The notes: generated by a model not told the origin, from the sequence alone. Positions 32,799 through 43,414 are shown, counted from the stretch's first letter. The stretch: 64,000 nt of DNA from Jeotgalibacillus soli (GCF_000829435.1 NZ_JXRP01000009.1:1-64000); one strand, 5' to 3'. Translations and numbers: made by a program.

Positions 32799-34085
32799 AT
32801 GTCTTCAGTCGTAGTTGTGGGCACACAATGGGGAGACGAGGGGAAAGGTAAGATTACGGACTTCCTTTCTGAACATGCAGAAGTAATCGCACGTTATCAA
32901 GGTGGCAATAACGCAGGACACACCATTAAATTCGGTGGCGAAACGTACAAGCTTCACTTAATTCCATCTGGTATCTTCTATAAGGATAAAATTTCTGTTA
33001 TTGGCAACGGAATGGTCGTTGATCCAAAAGCGCTGGTAGCGGAGCTTAAATACTTACACGACCGTGGAATAACCACAGACAATCTGCGTATCAGCAATCG
33101 TGCACATGTTATTCTTCCTTATCACTTAAAGCTTGATGAGGTAGAGGAAGAGCGTAAAGGCGCAAATAAAATTGGTACAACAAAAAAAGGAATCGGTCCT
33201 GCTTATATGGATAAAGCGGCACGCATGGGAATTCGTATTGCAGATCTTCTTGATCGTGAAGCATTCGAAGAGAAGCTTACACATAATTTAGCGGAGAAAA
33301 ACCGTCTGCTTGAACGTTTCTATGAGGTAGAAGGCTTTAAAATTGAGGACATTCTTGACGAATATTATGAGTATGGCCAGCAAGTGGCGAAATACGTATG
33401 TGATACGTCTGTCGTATTAAACGACGCATTGGACGAAGCACGCCGTGTCCTTTTTGAAGGTGCACAAGGAGTTATGCTTGATATCGACCAAGGTACATAT
33501 CCGTATGTTACGTCTTCGAACCCTGTAGCAGGTGGTGTAACAATCGGTTCTGGTGTTGGTCCATCCAAAATTAATCATGTAGTAGGCGTGTCTAAAGCTT
33601 ATACAACGCGTGTTGGTGATGGTCCATTCCCTACGGAGCTTGATAATGAAATTGGTCATCAAATCCGTGAAGTAGGCCGTGAGTACGGTACAACAACTGG
33701 CCGTCCACGTCGTGTAGGCTGGTTTGACAGTGTAGTTGTTCGCCACGCTCGCCGTGTTAGCGGACTAACAGATCTTTCATTGAACTCAATCGATGTTCTA
33801 ACAGGAATCCCAACACTGAAAATCTGTACTGCTTATCGTATTGGAGACAAAGTCATCACTGAATACCCTGCAAACCTTCGCGAGCTTGCAAAATGCGAGC
33901 CTGTGTACGAAGAGCTTCCAGGATGGGATGAAGATATCACAGGCTGTCGTTCATTAGATGAGCTTCCAGACAATGCACGTCACTACCTAGAGCGTGTATC
34001 TCAGCTAACAGGAATTCCATTGTCAATCTTCTCTGTAGGTCCAGACCGTACACAAACAAACGTTATTCGCAGCGTTTGGAGATAA
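32799..34085 (+). CDS. purA: adenylosuccinate synthetase
   Basis: Joins IMP and aspartate with GTP hydrolysis, the first committed step to [14 protein letters not shown] is at residue 8, NAGHTI near 38 and [11 protein letters not shown] near 126. ATG 32799 has CGGAGGTG upstream and gives 428 aa, close to 430; a TTG frame to 32760 is not supported. Monocistronic, with its own promoter and terminator. Confidence 0.98.
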   Translation: MSSVVVVGTQWGDEGKGKITDFLSEHAEVIARYQGGNNAGHTIKFGGETYKLHLIPSGIFYKDKISVIGNGMVVDPKALVAELKYLHDRGITTDNLRISNRAHVILPYHLKLDEVEEERKGANKIGTTKKGIGPAYMDKAARMGIRIADLLDREAFEEKLTHNLAEKNRLLERFYEVEGFKIEDILDEYYEYGQQVAKYVCDTSVVLNDALDEARRVLFEGAQGVMLDIDQGTYPYVTSSNPVAGGVTIGSGVGPSKINHVVGVSKAYTTRVGDGPFPTELDNEIGHQIREVGREYGTTTGRPRRVGWFDSVVVRHARRVSGLTDLSLNSIDVLTGIPTLKICTAYRIGDKVITEYPANLRELAKCEPVYEELPGWDEDITGCRSLDELPDNARHYLERVSQLTGIPLSIFSVGPDRTQTNVIRSVWR

Positions 34086-34092
34086 GAAATTA

Positions 34093-34138
34093 GAAACACA
34101 TAACATCGTTCGCTTTTCTTAACGATGTTATGTGTTTC
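34093..34138 (+). terminator. terminator after purA
   Basis: A perfect 18-bp stem (34093-34110 with 34121-34138) and a 10-nt loop, followed by TTTATTTTG. Confidence 0.88.
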
Positions 34139-34159
34139 TTTATTTTGTGAAAGATTTTG

Positions 34160-34429
34160 TTATTTTACTAAGTCATTGATGACAATAAAATCACCTGTTT
34201 TAATGCCTCTTTCAACTTGTCGATGGGTGAAAATAGAATGGTCATGATTAATTTCCTTTACATCTTGGTCCCAGGTGATTTTATAGGCCATACCACCGTC
34301 AAAGGTTGCTGTAAACACAACCCCAAGACCTAATCCATTACATCTTTCAATAAGATCTTCTGACAGTATAAATACGAATTTGTCACTTAAACGATTGTTT
34401 TGCTGACGGCAATAGCCACACATTTTCAA
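34160..34429 (-). CDS. hypothetical small protein with N-terminal CxxC
   Basis: An 89-aa soluble protein starting MKMCGYCRQQNN, with one further Cys near residue 30, no membrane segment and a mixed alpha/beta pattern. AGGAAGAG lies 6 bp before the ATG, which supports translation. I do not recognise the family. It converges on purA across the purA terminator. Confidence 0.55.
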   Translation of the reverse strand: MKMCGYCRQQNNRLSDKFVFILSEDLIERCNGLGLGVVFTATFDGGMAYKITWDQDVKEINHDHSIFTHRQVERGIKTGDFIVINDLVK

Positions 34430-34948
34430 CTCTTCCTCTCGAGGTATATTCTTTATCCAAATCCCACGATTTCCTTATATTATGGTCTTCAATTGTAAAA
34501 ATCTTTCACCTTTTTAATAATAATCATTTACTGATAAATGGTGGTATTCAAGGAAATCGAAGAATATGACATAGTAAGTTAAAATTAGTTTATTCCAGGC
34601 TATAGGGATTGGTTAGCAAAGTTTATTTTCTCAAGTCTAGAGACTTCATCTACTTTAATTAACGAAAGATCAATGAAATTAACGATTTTGGATAAAATGC
34701 CTAATCTTGAGGAGAAAAGATTGGAGCTGAAGGGGTTTGGATATCAAAAAGCATAAAAATTGAAATGAACTCGATCTGCTGCGTCGTTTCAGAAACGCAG
34801 CAGATCGAGTTCAAGGGGATAATAAGGGACATTAAAAGGGAATCGAAGCAAAAAACGAGAATAAAAAGCGGCTCGTGCCTTTATCTGGGTCAAAATTGGG
34901 AGAATATCAATTAATCCTACCAATACAATGTATGAATTTGCATTTTAA
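34430..34948. other. 519-bp gap without a recognisable gene
   Basis: AT-rich sequence. The only clear structure is the perfect hairpin at 34767-34812. Short open frames around 34640-34757 are lysine/glutamate rich but have no ribosome-binding site and look like relics at best. Confidence 0.6.
34767..34812. terminator. perfect 18-bp hairpin
   Basis: 34767-34784 pairs perfectly with 34795-34812 across a 10-nt loop. On the minus strand it is followed by a T-rich stretch, so it could terminate the PH-domain gene whose stop lies 137 bp away. Confidence 0.5.
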
Positions 34949-35368
34949 TTATCGAGGAAGCTTTGCAGCGTCTGAGCATCGATCACGCAATGCTTGCCAA
35001 AATGCCTCTTCTTCTTTTGGTACGGAGCCAAAAAGAAAATCATTGAAAGACCCGTAGACAAATTTAACTCTCTTAAACGTCCAGGCTGGAGATGAGATTG
35101 GATTATAAGAATAATTAACAGACTTCAGCTGGTTAAGTCGAAGGGTCTTACGGATTGGCCCGAAGACGAGCGTGATCGACTCCTCGGTTATTTCATAATA
35201 AGACTGAAACAATGCCCATAGCATAAGAAAAGACATAATAGCGGTTATAGCGATTCCAATCCAAAGACCTGGATCATTTGGCTCCAAAAATGGGAGAGAC
35301 ACAGTTAATACAGGCAGCATTAGGATAATTAAAACAATAATAGGATTTTTCTTTACAACAAATTTCAT
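34949..35368 (-). CDS. membrane-anchored bacterial PH-domain protein
   Basis: A 139-aa protein with two membrane helices (about 9-28 and 34-56) followed by a small beta-rich domain containing YYEITEESITLVFGP and LRLNQLKSV. This pattern is typical of bacterial PH domains, as in the SunI-like immunity/YdbS-type families. The role is unknown. AAGGAGG precedes the ATG. Confidence 0.7.
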   Translation of the reverse strand: MKFVVKKNPIIVLIILMLPVLTVSLPFLEPNDPGLWIGIAITAIMSFLMLWALFQSYYEITEESITLVFGPIRKTLRLNQLKSVNYSYNPISSPAWTFKRVKFVYGSFNDFLFGSVPKEEEAFWQALRDRCSDAAKLPR

Positions 35369-35651
35369 AGAGGGACCCTCCTTGCTGTATTTATTGGTGG
35401 GATGCTTCTATTACTAAATATGTTTATCCCACCTGATAATAAATACGATCGAGTTTAAAAAAGGATTCACAGTAGGCGAGTATATTTATACATATTTAGA
35501 ATGAATATAACCATTATATTACAATTATATTTTGATAAATCTCTGTATTAACGATATTTTTAGACCTTTTTAAACATTTTTTAAAAAAAGATTGTCAGAT
35601 TAAAAAGGATTGTGATATATTAAGATTCGTTGTTACAAAAACATTTCAAAC

Positions 35652-35726
35652 GGCCCGTTGGTCAAGCGGTTAAGACACCGCCCTTTCACGGCGGTAACAC
35701 GGGTTCGAATCCCGTACGGGTCACCA
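35652..35726 (+). tRNA. tRNA-Glu (anticodon TTC)
   Basis: A full cloverleaf starting GGCCCGT, with anticodon loop CCTTTCACG, T arm CGGGTTCGAATCCCG and encoded CCA. First of a three-tRNA cluster before the wal operon, as in Bacillus. Confidence 0.96.
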
Positions 35727-35753
35727 TTTATCTTTATTTACATAACGCAATAA

Positions 35754-35829
35754 GGTCCCGTGGTGTAGCGGTTAACATGCCTGCCTGTCACGCAGGAGAT
35801 CGCCGGTTCGATCCCGGTCGGGACCGCCA
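35754..35829 (+). tRNA. tRNA-Asp (anticodon GTC)
   Basis: A full cloverleaf GGTCCCG...CGGGACC, anticodon loop CCTGTCACG, with encoded CCA. Confidence 0.96.
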
Positions 35830-35951
35830 TTATTCTTATCAAAACAATTCAAATCAGAAGCAAGATTAGATAAGAACTAAAATGTTAATACTTAATGAGG
35901 GTTATAAGAAAGTGACGAAGAGATTCGCCGCTTATTGTAAGCCGCAACCGA

Positions 35952-36024
35952 GGCTTTGTAGCTCAGTCGGTAGAGCAATGGACTGAAAATCCATGTGTCG
36001 GCGGTTCGATTCCGTCCAAAGCCA
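35952..36024 (+). tRNA. tRNA-Phe (anticodon GAA)
   Basis: A full cloverleaf GGCTTTG...CAAAGCC, anticodon loop ACTGAAAAT. CCA is not encoded (ATCA follows). Confidence 0.95.
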
Positions 36025-36026
36025 TC

Positions 36027-36058
36027 AAGATACGCTGCAATCGTGGTGTATCTTTTTT
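36027..36058 (+). terminator. terminator after the tRNA cluster
   Basis: AAGATAC pairs with GTATCTT and is followed by a run of T residues. Confidence 0.75.
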
Positions 36059-36098
36059 ATTTTGTTTAGAAGATTTATTACATGAAATAAATTAATAC

Positions 36099-36133
36099 AA
36101 TCACCGGGGAATCTTTTCTCGGTGATTTTTTTT
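36099..36133 (+). terminator. second hairpin with T run
   Basis: AATCACCG pairs with CGGTGATT and is followed by TTTTTT. It may back up the tRNA terminator. Confidence 0.7.
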
Positions 36134-36228
36134 AAATCCAGCTATGCTTATTCAGAAAAGCTGTTCTAGCAGATAGTAAGTCAGTTACAGTCATACTAAA
36201 AAAATTTGTATCTTTAAAGTGAGACCAA

Positions 36229-36291
36229 TTTATGAACCTTCATCCCAAGTTTATGGATCTAACTCAGAAATTTATGGACCTTAATCCAATT
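36229..36291 (+). repeat. 21-bp repeat family B array (3 units)
   Basis: Three units starting at 36229, 36250 and 36271 share TTTATGRAYCT and recur exactly every 21 bp. The rest of the gap 36134-36526 shows no gene. Confidence 0.7.
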
Positions 36292-36526
36292 TCGACAACA
36301 GCTACATCCTTCATATTATTCTTAAGTCTCGTAAATCTTGAACTAAAACAATAATAGTCTTGCAATGCTACAATTTAACTACGCTTCCAATCTGAACTGT
36401 AACTTATGGTACGGTTGAATAGTGTGAAAATTAGCATATGAGGATTTTTTTAATCGAATTAGCTCGAATATAAGGATCTTTCAATAATATTCGTAGATTT
36501 TTCGATGCAGTGGAAGGAGTTCAGTC

Positions 36527-37668
36527 ATGAGGGCAGATGAACGTCAAGAGAAAAATACATTAATAAAACCATATAATATCTTATCAAAAAAACTTAAGGC
36601 GCTAGCGATCGCTTTTCTGCTTACATTGGTCGTTTCAGTAAATGCTGCACAAGCAAGTAGTGGAGGATCTGGAGGACTAAGCACGGTCTATCACGTGTAT
36701 ATAGCAGATCGCTATATAGGTGTTACAACGGATAAAGATTCTATTGAGGATTGGATCTCTTCTCAAAAACAAGGTCTGCAGGATCAATTTGCAGATTCGA
36801 AAATATCGTTCTCCAATGAAATGTTGTTAATCCCTGAACAAGTTTTTAATCCGAACACAAAGGACAAAGAGATATTCAGCGATATTAAAGAATCCGTATC
36901 ATTTCAGACAGATGCCAAAGCGGTTGAAATTAATGGAAAGCAAGTAGCGTATCTTGTAAATGACAAAGCTGTGGAAGAGATGAAACGTCAATTAAAACTT
37001 AGTGCAGTATCCAAAGAAGAATTAATGGCGTTTGAAATGCAATCCACTAAGTCTTTACTCGAACTAAATGTGAATGAAACACGAATTATTGACATTGAGA
37101 TAACGGGTAATACAGAAATGAAGGATGTGCAGATTGAGCCAGCTGCATTAAATACAGCTTCAGAGGCTGCGTCTCTTTTATTGAAGGGAGCTATTGAGGA
37201 AAAAACCTACCAAGTGCAAGAAGGAGATGTGCTTGGGACCATTGCCTCCGATCATGCCTTGTCAGAAACTGAGCTGCTTGTACTTAATCCGGCGCTGAAG
37301 GCAGATACTGTTTTGCAGATCGGACAAGAGCTTAAGGTGACGGCTCTCCAACCACTGGTTTCAGTTAAGGTGAAGAAGGAAAAGCGTGTGAATGAAGTCA
37401 TTTCATTTAATAAAGAAGTAATTGAGGACGATGAAGTGCTAGAAGGAGAGTCACGTGTTCAGCAAGAAGGATATAATGGGGAGAAAACTGTTACTTATGA
37501 GATTCAGGAAGCAAACGGAACTCAAACGAGCCAAACGATCACTGCCGAACCGTTCAACAGGGATCAACACTTGGATTAATGGGAGATACAGGATTCTCTA
37601 CTGGGATTCATCTTCATTTTGAAGTATACCGTAACGGAGCTCTTGTAGACCCAATGGATTATTTATAA
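36527..37668 (+). pseudogene. LysM/G5 M23-type cell-wall peptidase, catalytic domain mostly deleted
   Basis: The intact frame (36527-37579, 350 aa) has a membrane/signal segment (about 26-46), a LysM domain (about 226-272) and a G5 domain (about 275-340), then ends out of frame. Immediately after, in another frame, 37550-37668 encodes TVQQGSTLGLMGDTG, STGIHLHFEVY and NGALVDPMDYL, the C-terminal end of an M23 peptidase. So roughly 120 codons with the first zinc ligands have been deleted, with a frameshift at about 37550. A full-length M23 gene just before walR is common in Bacillus. A secreted wall-binding LysM-G5 protein may still be made. Confidence 0.8.
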
Positions 37669-37675
37669 ATAGAAG

Positions 37676-37718
37676 AAACGTCTCTAACTCATCAAGGAGT
37701 TGGAGACGTTTTTTTTTA
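37676..37718 (+). terminator. terminator before walR
   Basis: A 15-bp stem (37676-37690 with 37697-37711, one mismatch) followed by a run of T residues. Confidence 0.9.
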
Positions 37719-37897
37719 CCATATGGAAGATTGTAGAGATATTTCCGAGGAAATCACAGTACTTTTTATAGGGTTAACCAGAAATAAGTGAATTAAATAT
37801 GATAACATGATACATTAGCTATAACCATATTTTTTCAATATAGTGGTAGGCAATCAATAAATAAAGATTATGTGATTTATAAAAGGAGAACAGTCAA

Positions 37898-38608
37898 ATG
37901 GATAAAAAAATTCTAGTTGTTGATGATGAAAAGCCAATTGCAGATATCCTTCAGTTTAATTTAAAAAAAGAAGGCTATGAAGTTCACTGTGCGTATGATG
38001 GAAATGAAGCCATTGCAATGGTGGAAGAGATTAAGCCTGATTTAATTTTACTTGATATTATGCTTCCAAGCCGCGACGGGATGGAAGTTTGTCGCGAGGT
38101 ACGAAAGAAGTATGAAATGCCAATTATCATGCTGACTGCGAAAGATTCCGAGATTGATAAAGTTTTAGGTCTCGAGCTTGGTGCTGATGATTATGTAACG
38201 AAGCCGTTTAGCACAAGGGAGCTCGTTGCACGTGTTAAAGCGAATCTTCGCCGCCATCAGGCTTTGAAGGGTCAGCTTGAGGAAGAAAATGAGTCAAATG
38301 AAATTACGGTAGGAGCTTTAACGATTCATCCTGATGCATACATGGTTTCAAAACGGGGTGAAACAATCGAACTGACACATCGTGAATTTGAATTGCTGCA
38401 CTATTTATCTAAACATATTGGACAAGTTATGACGCGTGAGCATCTATTGCAAACGGTTTGGGGATATGATTATTACGGAGATGTTCGAACTGTTGACGTA
38501 ACCGTCCGGCGTCTGCGCGAAAAAATTGAAGATAACCCAAGTCATCCATTATGGATTGTTACGCGTCGCGGTGTAGGGTACTATTTGCGAAATCCAGATC
38601 AGGAGTAG
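37898..38608 (+). CDS. walR: essential response regulator WalR
   Basis: Two-component regulator of cell-wall metabolism. The receiver domain has VVDDEKPI and the phosphoacceptor Asp in [13 protein letters not shown] (near residue 53); an OmpR/PhoB winged helix occupies about 130-236. It is 236 aa. AAAGGAGA precedes the ATG. First gene of walRKHIJ. Confidence 0.98.
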   Translation: MDKKILVVDDEKPIADILQFNLKKEGYEVHCAYDGNEAIAMVEEIKPDLILLDIMLPSRDGMEVCREVRKKYEMPIIMLTAKDSEIDKVLGLELGADDYVTKPFSTRELVARVKANLRRHQALKGQLEEENESNEITVGALTIHPDAYMVSKRGETIELTHREFELLHYLSKHIGQVMTREHLLQTVWGYDYYGDVRTVDVTVRRLREKIEDNPSHPLWIVTRRGVGYYLRNPDQE

Positions 38609-38614
38609 AAATGA

Positions 38615-40462
38615 ATGAGGAAAGTAGGCTTTTTTCGATCGATCCATCTGAAGTTTGTGCTGATTTATGTACTGCTTATTGCACTTGCAATGCAGATTAT
38701 TGGTGTATATTTTGTCCGTGAACTGGAACAAACGCTCGTTGATAACTTCAAACAATCTATTGAAGATCGATTAAATCCTCTTGAGTACAGTGTTAGAGAG
38801 GAAATTGCAGCCGATATTCAGGGGACTAGATCAGATGAAGATCCTTTAAAGACATCTATTAATATACTGCTGAGCGGTCTTGTCTCAGAAGATATTGAAG
38901 AGATTCGAGTGATTGACAGGAATAGCAATATTTTGGGGACATCAGATCCCAATAACCAGTCGATTGTTGGACAGCGCACAACAGATGAAATGGTAAGAAG
39001 TGCGTTGACTCTTGGTAGTGCCTTGGGTGATGAAAATAACCAAACGTTTGTAGACCAAGAAACGGGAAACCGGATCTGGATACTCACTTCTCCTTTGATT
39101 GCATCGAATGGTGATGTTATCGGGGTTATTTACATCGTATCAAGAATCGAAAATGTCTATTCTCAAATGAACGAAATCAATCGGATTTTTGCGGGAGGAA
39201 CCGCAATATCCCTTATCATTACAGCCGTTTTAGGAGTATTGCTTGCTCAAACGATTACGCGTCCAATATCTGATATGAGAAAACAGGCCCTCGCAATGGC
39301 AAAAGGGAATTTTTCTCGAAAGGTAAAAGTGTACGGATACGATGAAATTGGTCAGCTTGCTATAACCTTTAATAATTTGACAAAGCGTCTGCAGGAGGCA
39401 CAGGCAACGACAGAAGGGGAGCGGCGAAAGCTCTCCTCCGTATTGTCCTATATGACGGACGGGGTTATTGCAACCGATCGCAAGGGTCGAGTCATATTAA
39501 TTAATGATCCGGCGGCCGGGATGCTGAATGTTTCACGTGAAACAGTCTTGTCACAGCCAATTACTACACTGCTTGGTGTAGAGGAAGAATACTCATTTGA
39601 GGAGTTACTGGAGCAGCAGGAATCGGTAATTCTTGATTTTAGTACGGATGGACGTCCATATATTTTGCGTGCAAATTTCTCCATTATTCAAAAAGAAACA
39701 GGGTTTGTGAATGGACTGATTACCGTGCTCCATGATATTACGGAGCAAGAGAAAATTGATGCTGAACGTCGTGAGTTTGTAGCAAATGTATCGCACGAAT
39801 TAAGAACGCCGCTGACCACAATGCGCAGTTATTTAGAAGCACTTGCAGAAGGTGCATGGCAGGATAAAGAGATTGCACCTCAATTCTTAAATGTCACGCA
39901 AACAGAAACAGAACGAATGATCCGACTTGTAAATGACCTTCTTCAACTATCCAAAATGGATAGCAAGGATTATCGTTTAAGCAGAGATTGGGTAGACTTT
40001 GTTGATTTTTACCAGCGTATTATTGATCGTTTTGAAATGGGACGATCACAAAAGGTGACATTCCAAACAAAATTGCCGAAAGATGCGATTTATGTAGAGA
40101 TCGATACTGATAAACTAACCCAGGTATTGGACAACATTATATCCAATGCGTTGAAATATTCTCCTGAGGGAGGACAGCTCCGCTTTAAGGTGGAGAAAAA
40201 AGAAAAAGAAATCATTGTTAGTGTTGCTGACCAGGGAATGGGCATTCCGCGTGAGAATTTGAAAAAAATCTTTGAACGCTTCTATCGAGTAGACAAGGCT
40301 CGCACAAGGCAGCTTGGCGGTACTGGACTTGGACTTGCCATTGCGAAAGAAGTGATAACAGCTCATGGCGGACGTATATGGGCATCAAGTGTGGAAGGAA
40401 GAGGAACGACAATCTACTTTTCCCTTCCGTTTGATCCAACAAATGAGGATGAATGGTCATGA
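38615..40462 (+). CDS. walK: essential sensor histidine kinase WalK
   Basis: Membrane kinase that phosphorylates WalR. It has two membrane helices (about 11-30 and 183-205) around an extracellular Cache-like domain, then HAMP (about 206-258), PAS (about 265-370), HisKA with the conserved His in NVSHELRTPLT (near 390) and HATPase with GGTGLGLAI. It is 615 aa. AGGAG lies before ATG 38615. It overlaps walH. A parS site lies in the PAS-coding region. Confidence 0.98.
   Translation: MRKVGFFRSIHLKFVLIYVLLIALAMQIIGVYFVRELEQTLVDNFKQSIEDRLNPLEYSVREEIAADIQGTRSDEDPLKTSINILLSGLVSEDIEEIRVIDRNSNILGTSDPNNQSIVGQRTTDEMVRSALTLGSALGDENNQTFVDQETGNRIWILTSPLIASNGDVIGVIYIVSRIENVYSQMNEINRIFAGGTAISLIITAVLGVLLAQTITRPISDMRKQALAMAKGNFSRKVKVYGYDEIGQLAITFNNLTKRLQEAQATTEGERRKLSSVLSYMTDGVIATDRKGRVILINDPAAGMLNVSRETVLSQPITTLLGVEEEYSFEELLEQQESVILDFSTDGRPYILRANFSIIQKETGFVNGLITVLHDITEQEKIDAERREFVANVSHELRTPLTTMRSYLEALAEGAWQDKEIAPQFLNVTQTETERMIRLVNDLLQLSKMDSKDYRLSRDWVDFVDFYQRIIDRFEMGRSQKVTFQTKLPKDAIYVEIDTDKLTQVLDNIISNALKYSPEGGQLRFKVEKKEKEIIVSVADQGMGIPRENLKKIFERFYRVDKARTRQLGGTGLGLAIAKEVITAHGGRIWASSVEGRGTTIYFSLPFDPTNEDEWS
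39529..39544. promoter_or_regulatory. parS site inside walK
   Basis: A perfect TGTTTCACGTGAAACA lies within walK, read in the same frame as in parB so that it again encodes NVSRET. Confidence 0.93.
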
Positions 40463-41790
40463 ATATAGAATTATTCAAATCAATATTGTTAGCTTTGCTA
40501 GTCGTACTTAGTGGAGTACTTACTTGGAATGTCTGGTCTTACCAGCCTGACTACGTCATAATTGAACGTACAGAGACCGTTGATATTTCGATCGCTGCTG
40601 AAAAAGATATACAGGATCTAGTGAAACCTAATCGCATTCTTGTTCATAACGGAGAAGAGGTTTATGGGACGCCTAGTGACATCGAAATTAATCAGCTAAT
40701 CGATATGATGAAGGGATGGACGTTATTTAACGTACGCAATATCTCATCAGAAGTAAGTGAAGAGGAATTTAAAAATTTGGTCCATGGGCCTGATCGGGTT
40801 GAAATCCTCTTTCCAACAGAAACACCCTTTGAAACGTATCGTGAAGTGTTGAGGTTTGAAGATAGCAATCTACCATCGGCAACCTTCGATCGGATTGTGG
40901 TTCAGCTTGACGAGCGTGAAGGCGATACATTAAACATATATTTTGTCTTATATGAAGATCGAATCGTGCATGAAGCAAAAGTTAGCGATTCAGTGATGGT
41001 TCAGTTTAATCGTGAGGTTATACAACCAGCTTCACAGGAATTTCAACGTTATTTTTCATATGATGCGGGAGGGCAAAGAACACTTTTTCTACCCAGTCAA
41101 TCCACCAATGCGATTCAGTATAAATATTGGATGAATTTTTATGATCCTGGTCAGTTTCAAGATGCTTTGTTTTCTGATCCGAGTCTGGTAAATCGTAATC
41201 CCCTTGGTCCAAACGGAAACGAAGAGCAGTATATTGACGGATCAAGCTTGATGAAGGTTGATTTGGTAAATAGAATGCTTAACTATGTAAATCCATCGTC
41301 AGAGACGGAAATAGGAGCAATACCGAGTGATCTCATTCAAAAAAGCCGCAGATTTGTGAATGAACACGAAGGATGGACCGATGATTACCGATTGTTTTCC
41401 ATCAACCCGGAAGAACAGCAAATCACTTATCGCATTCATGAGCAGGGACATCCCGTTTTTAACAATGAAGGGATTGCTCAAATTGACCAGGAGTGGGGAG
41501 AGACTAGAATCTATAAATATGATCGTTCGTTTATGGGTTTAGATGTTAGGCTCCCTTCACAAACAGAAACGAAAGCACTCCCAACAGGTGATGCTGTCAT
41601 AAGCAACCTTGAGAAACAACCAAACTTTGATCCGGCGCTTTTGGAAGATGTCATCATTGGCTATCACATGACGAGGGATATTGAAAATTCAATTTTATAC
41701 ACCTTGGAACCTATGTGGTATTACAAATATAAAGGCAGCTGGCAGCAAGTACCGATAGAGGGAGGAGGGAATCCCGTTGGATTGGAGTAA
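40459..41790 (+). CDS. walH: WalK regulatory protein WalH (YycH)
   Basis: Membrane-anchored negative (in Bacillus) regulator of WalK: one N-terminal helix followed by an extracellular region of about 415 residues with YycH-type domains. ATG 40459 overlaps the walK stop (ATGA) and has AGGA at 9 bp; an ATG at 40453 is too close to that site. 443 aa. Its end overlaps walI. Confidence 0.93.
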   Translation: MNIELFKSILLALLVVLSGVLTWNVWSYQPDYVIIERTETVDISIAAEKDIQDLVKPNRILVHNGEEVYGTPSDIEINQLIDMMKGWTLFNVRNISSEVSEEEFKNLVHGPDRVEILFPTETPFETYREVLRFEDSNLPSATFDRIVVQLDEREGDTLNIYFVLYEDRIVHEAKVSDSVMVQFNREVIQPASQEFQRYFSYDAGGQRTLFLPSQSTNAIQYKYWMNFYDPGQFQDALFSDPSLVNRNPLGPNGNEEQYIDGSSLMKVDLVNRMLNYVNPSSETEIGAIPSDLIQKSRRFVNEHEGWTDDYRLFSINPEEQQITYRIHEQGHPVFNNEGIAQIDQEWGETRIYKYDRSFMGLDVRLPSQTETKALPTGDAVISNLEKQPNFDPALLEDVIIGYHMTRDIENSILYTLEPMWYYKYKGSWQQVPIEGGGNPVGLE

Positions 41791-42613
41791 AACGAAAACA
41801 ATTTTTATCGTTGTTTTTCTCATATTGGATATCTTTTTGTTTACGCTATTTCTGAATAAATATCAGAGCAGTCAGTATGAGGTGATTGCAGAATCAGATC
41901 TAGAGGAGAAAATTAACGAAGATAATATTCAATATAATATTTTACCGGTCGATGTGGAGCCTCTCTCGTATTTAAATGCTGAAGCACATGTTTTTTCTAG
42001 TGCAGATATTGATTCTTTATCTAGACAAACAGCCGTTGTCGAGAATCGCTTTACACTTCGATCCGAGTTAGATGTTCCAATAAAAGTGAATGACTTCCAA
42101 AATCCTGCTGAAGTAAATTCATTCTTATCGCAGTCAGTGATTAACGGACAGCAGTATACATTCTGGGAGTATGATGAGGACAATGCACGGCTGATTTATT
42201 ATCAGGAGTATGAAGACACACCTTTTTACTTCAATTTGAACGGTCGAATCGTGTTTCAGTTGGACGAAAATATGAGCGTGATTTCTTATGAACAAACGAT
42301 GCTGGATTCAGTAGAGGAGTTTGCAGAAGAACAATCAATCATTACACCTATGAATGCACTAGAAACCTTTTACAGACATGCACTTTTGGAACGAGGCAGT
42401 GAAGTCATCGCAGCAAACCTTGGCTATTACACCTTTATTCAGCTAACGGAATCACAGGTTCTTAGCCCAACATGGCGTTTTGTGATTGAAGAAGAAGATG
42501 GGGATCGTAAAAGTTTATATTTAAATGCAGTAGAAGGACAGGTCATAGATATTGACGAAGACAGTCTTGAGTTAAAGACGCTGGAAGAAGAAAATGATGA
42601 TGCAGTGGAGTGA
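41777..42613 (+). CDS. walI: WalK regulatory protein WalI (YycI)
   Basis: Bitopic membrane protein, partner of WalH. It starts MDWSKTKTIFIVVFLILDIF with one N-terminal helix and an extracellular YycI domain (about 35-270). The start codon is TTG, supported by GGAGGAGGG 7 bp upstream. 278 aa, ending in an acidic tail. Confidence 0.93.
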   Translation: MDWSKTKTIFIVVFLILDIFLFTLFLNKYQSSQYEVIAESDLEEKINEDNIQYNILPVDVEPLSYLNAEAHVFSSADIDSLSRQTAVVENRFTLRSELDVPIKVNDFQNPAEVNSFLSQSVINGQQYTFWEYDEDNARLIYYQEYEDTPFYFNLNGRIVFQLDENMSVISYEQTMLDSVEEFAEEQSIITPMNALETFYRHALLERGSEVIAANLGYYTFIQLTESQVLSPTWRFVIEEEDGDRKSLYLNAVEGQVIDIDEDSLELKTLEEENDDAVE

Positions 42614-42619
42614 AACGAT

Positions 42620-43414
42620 ATGACGATGCACATGAGTGTGCTCGCAAGTGGAAGTACTGGAAATGCGATTTATGTGGAGACAGAGGATCATGCGTTTTTA
42701 GTGGATGCTGGCTTGAGCGGCAAACAAATGGAGTTATTGTTTCAGCAAATCGGCCGTTCTATGAAAAATTTATCCGGTCTTTTGGTTACACATGAGCATA
42801 GTGATCACATTAAAGGCCTTGGCATTGTCGCGAGGCGCTATGGTCTTCCGGTATATGCAAACGAGAAGACGTGGAATGCTATGGAGCCTTTAATCGGCAA
42901 AATTGACTCTGAGCAGAAATTTATTTTTCCAATGGAGTCGGTAAAAAGTTTTGGCAGCCTTGATATTGAATCATTTGGTGTTTCGCATGATGCTGCTGAG
43001 CCAATGTTTTATGTCTTTCATCAAAACGGCAAGAAGATTGTCATCATGACAGACACAGGATATGTGAGCGACCGAATGAAGGGCACTATTGGCAGCGCCG
43101 ATGCCTATGTGTTTGAAAGCAATCATGACGTTGGCATGCTTCGTATGTGCCACTATCCATGGAATATCAAGCGTCGTATTTTGAGTGATGTTGGACATGT
43201 GTCCAATGAAGATGCTGCGATTGCGATGAGCGATGTAGTAGGAGACAATACGAAACGGATCTACCTTGCGCATTTATCTAAGGATAACAACATGAAGGAT
43301 TTAGCACGCATGAGTGTGACACAAACATTGCAGGAGCGCGGATATGTCGTTGGCGAGCAGTTTGAGCTACATGATACAGATGCAAAAGTACCAACTGAGC
43401 TGTATGCCATTTAA
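42620..43414 (+). CDS. walJ: metallo-beta-lactamase fold nuclease WalJ (YycJ)
   Basis: Predicted metal-dependent DNA exonuclease linked to cell division and the wal pathway. The motif [11 protein letters not shown] (near residue 58) supplies the metal ligands, and a GHVSNEDA segment follows later. 264 aa, last gene of the wal operon, six bp after walI. htrA, the usual next gene, lies 18.4 kb away here. Confidence 0.95.
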   Translation: MTMHMSVLASGSTGNAIYVETEDHAFLVDAGLSGKQMELLFQQIGRSMKNLSGLLVTHEHSDHIKGLGIVARRYGLPVYANEKTWNAMEPLIGKIDSEQKFIFPMESVKSFGSLDIESFGVSHDAAEPMFYVFHQNGKKIVIMTDTGYVSDRMKGTIGSADAYVFESNHDVGMLRMCHYPWNIKRRILSDVGHVSNEDAAIAMSDVVGDNTKRIYLAHLSKDNNMKDLARMSVTQTLQERGYVVGEQFELHDTDAKVPTELYAI

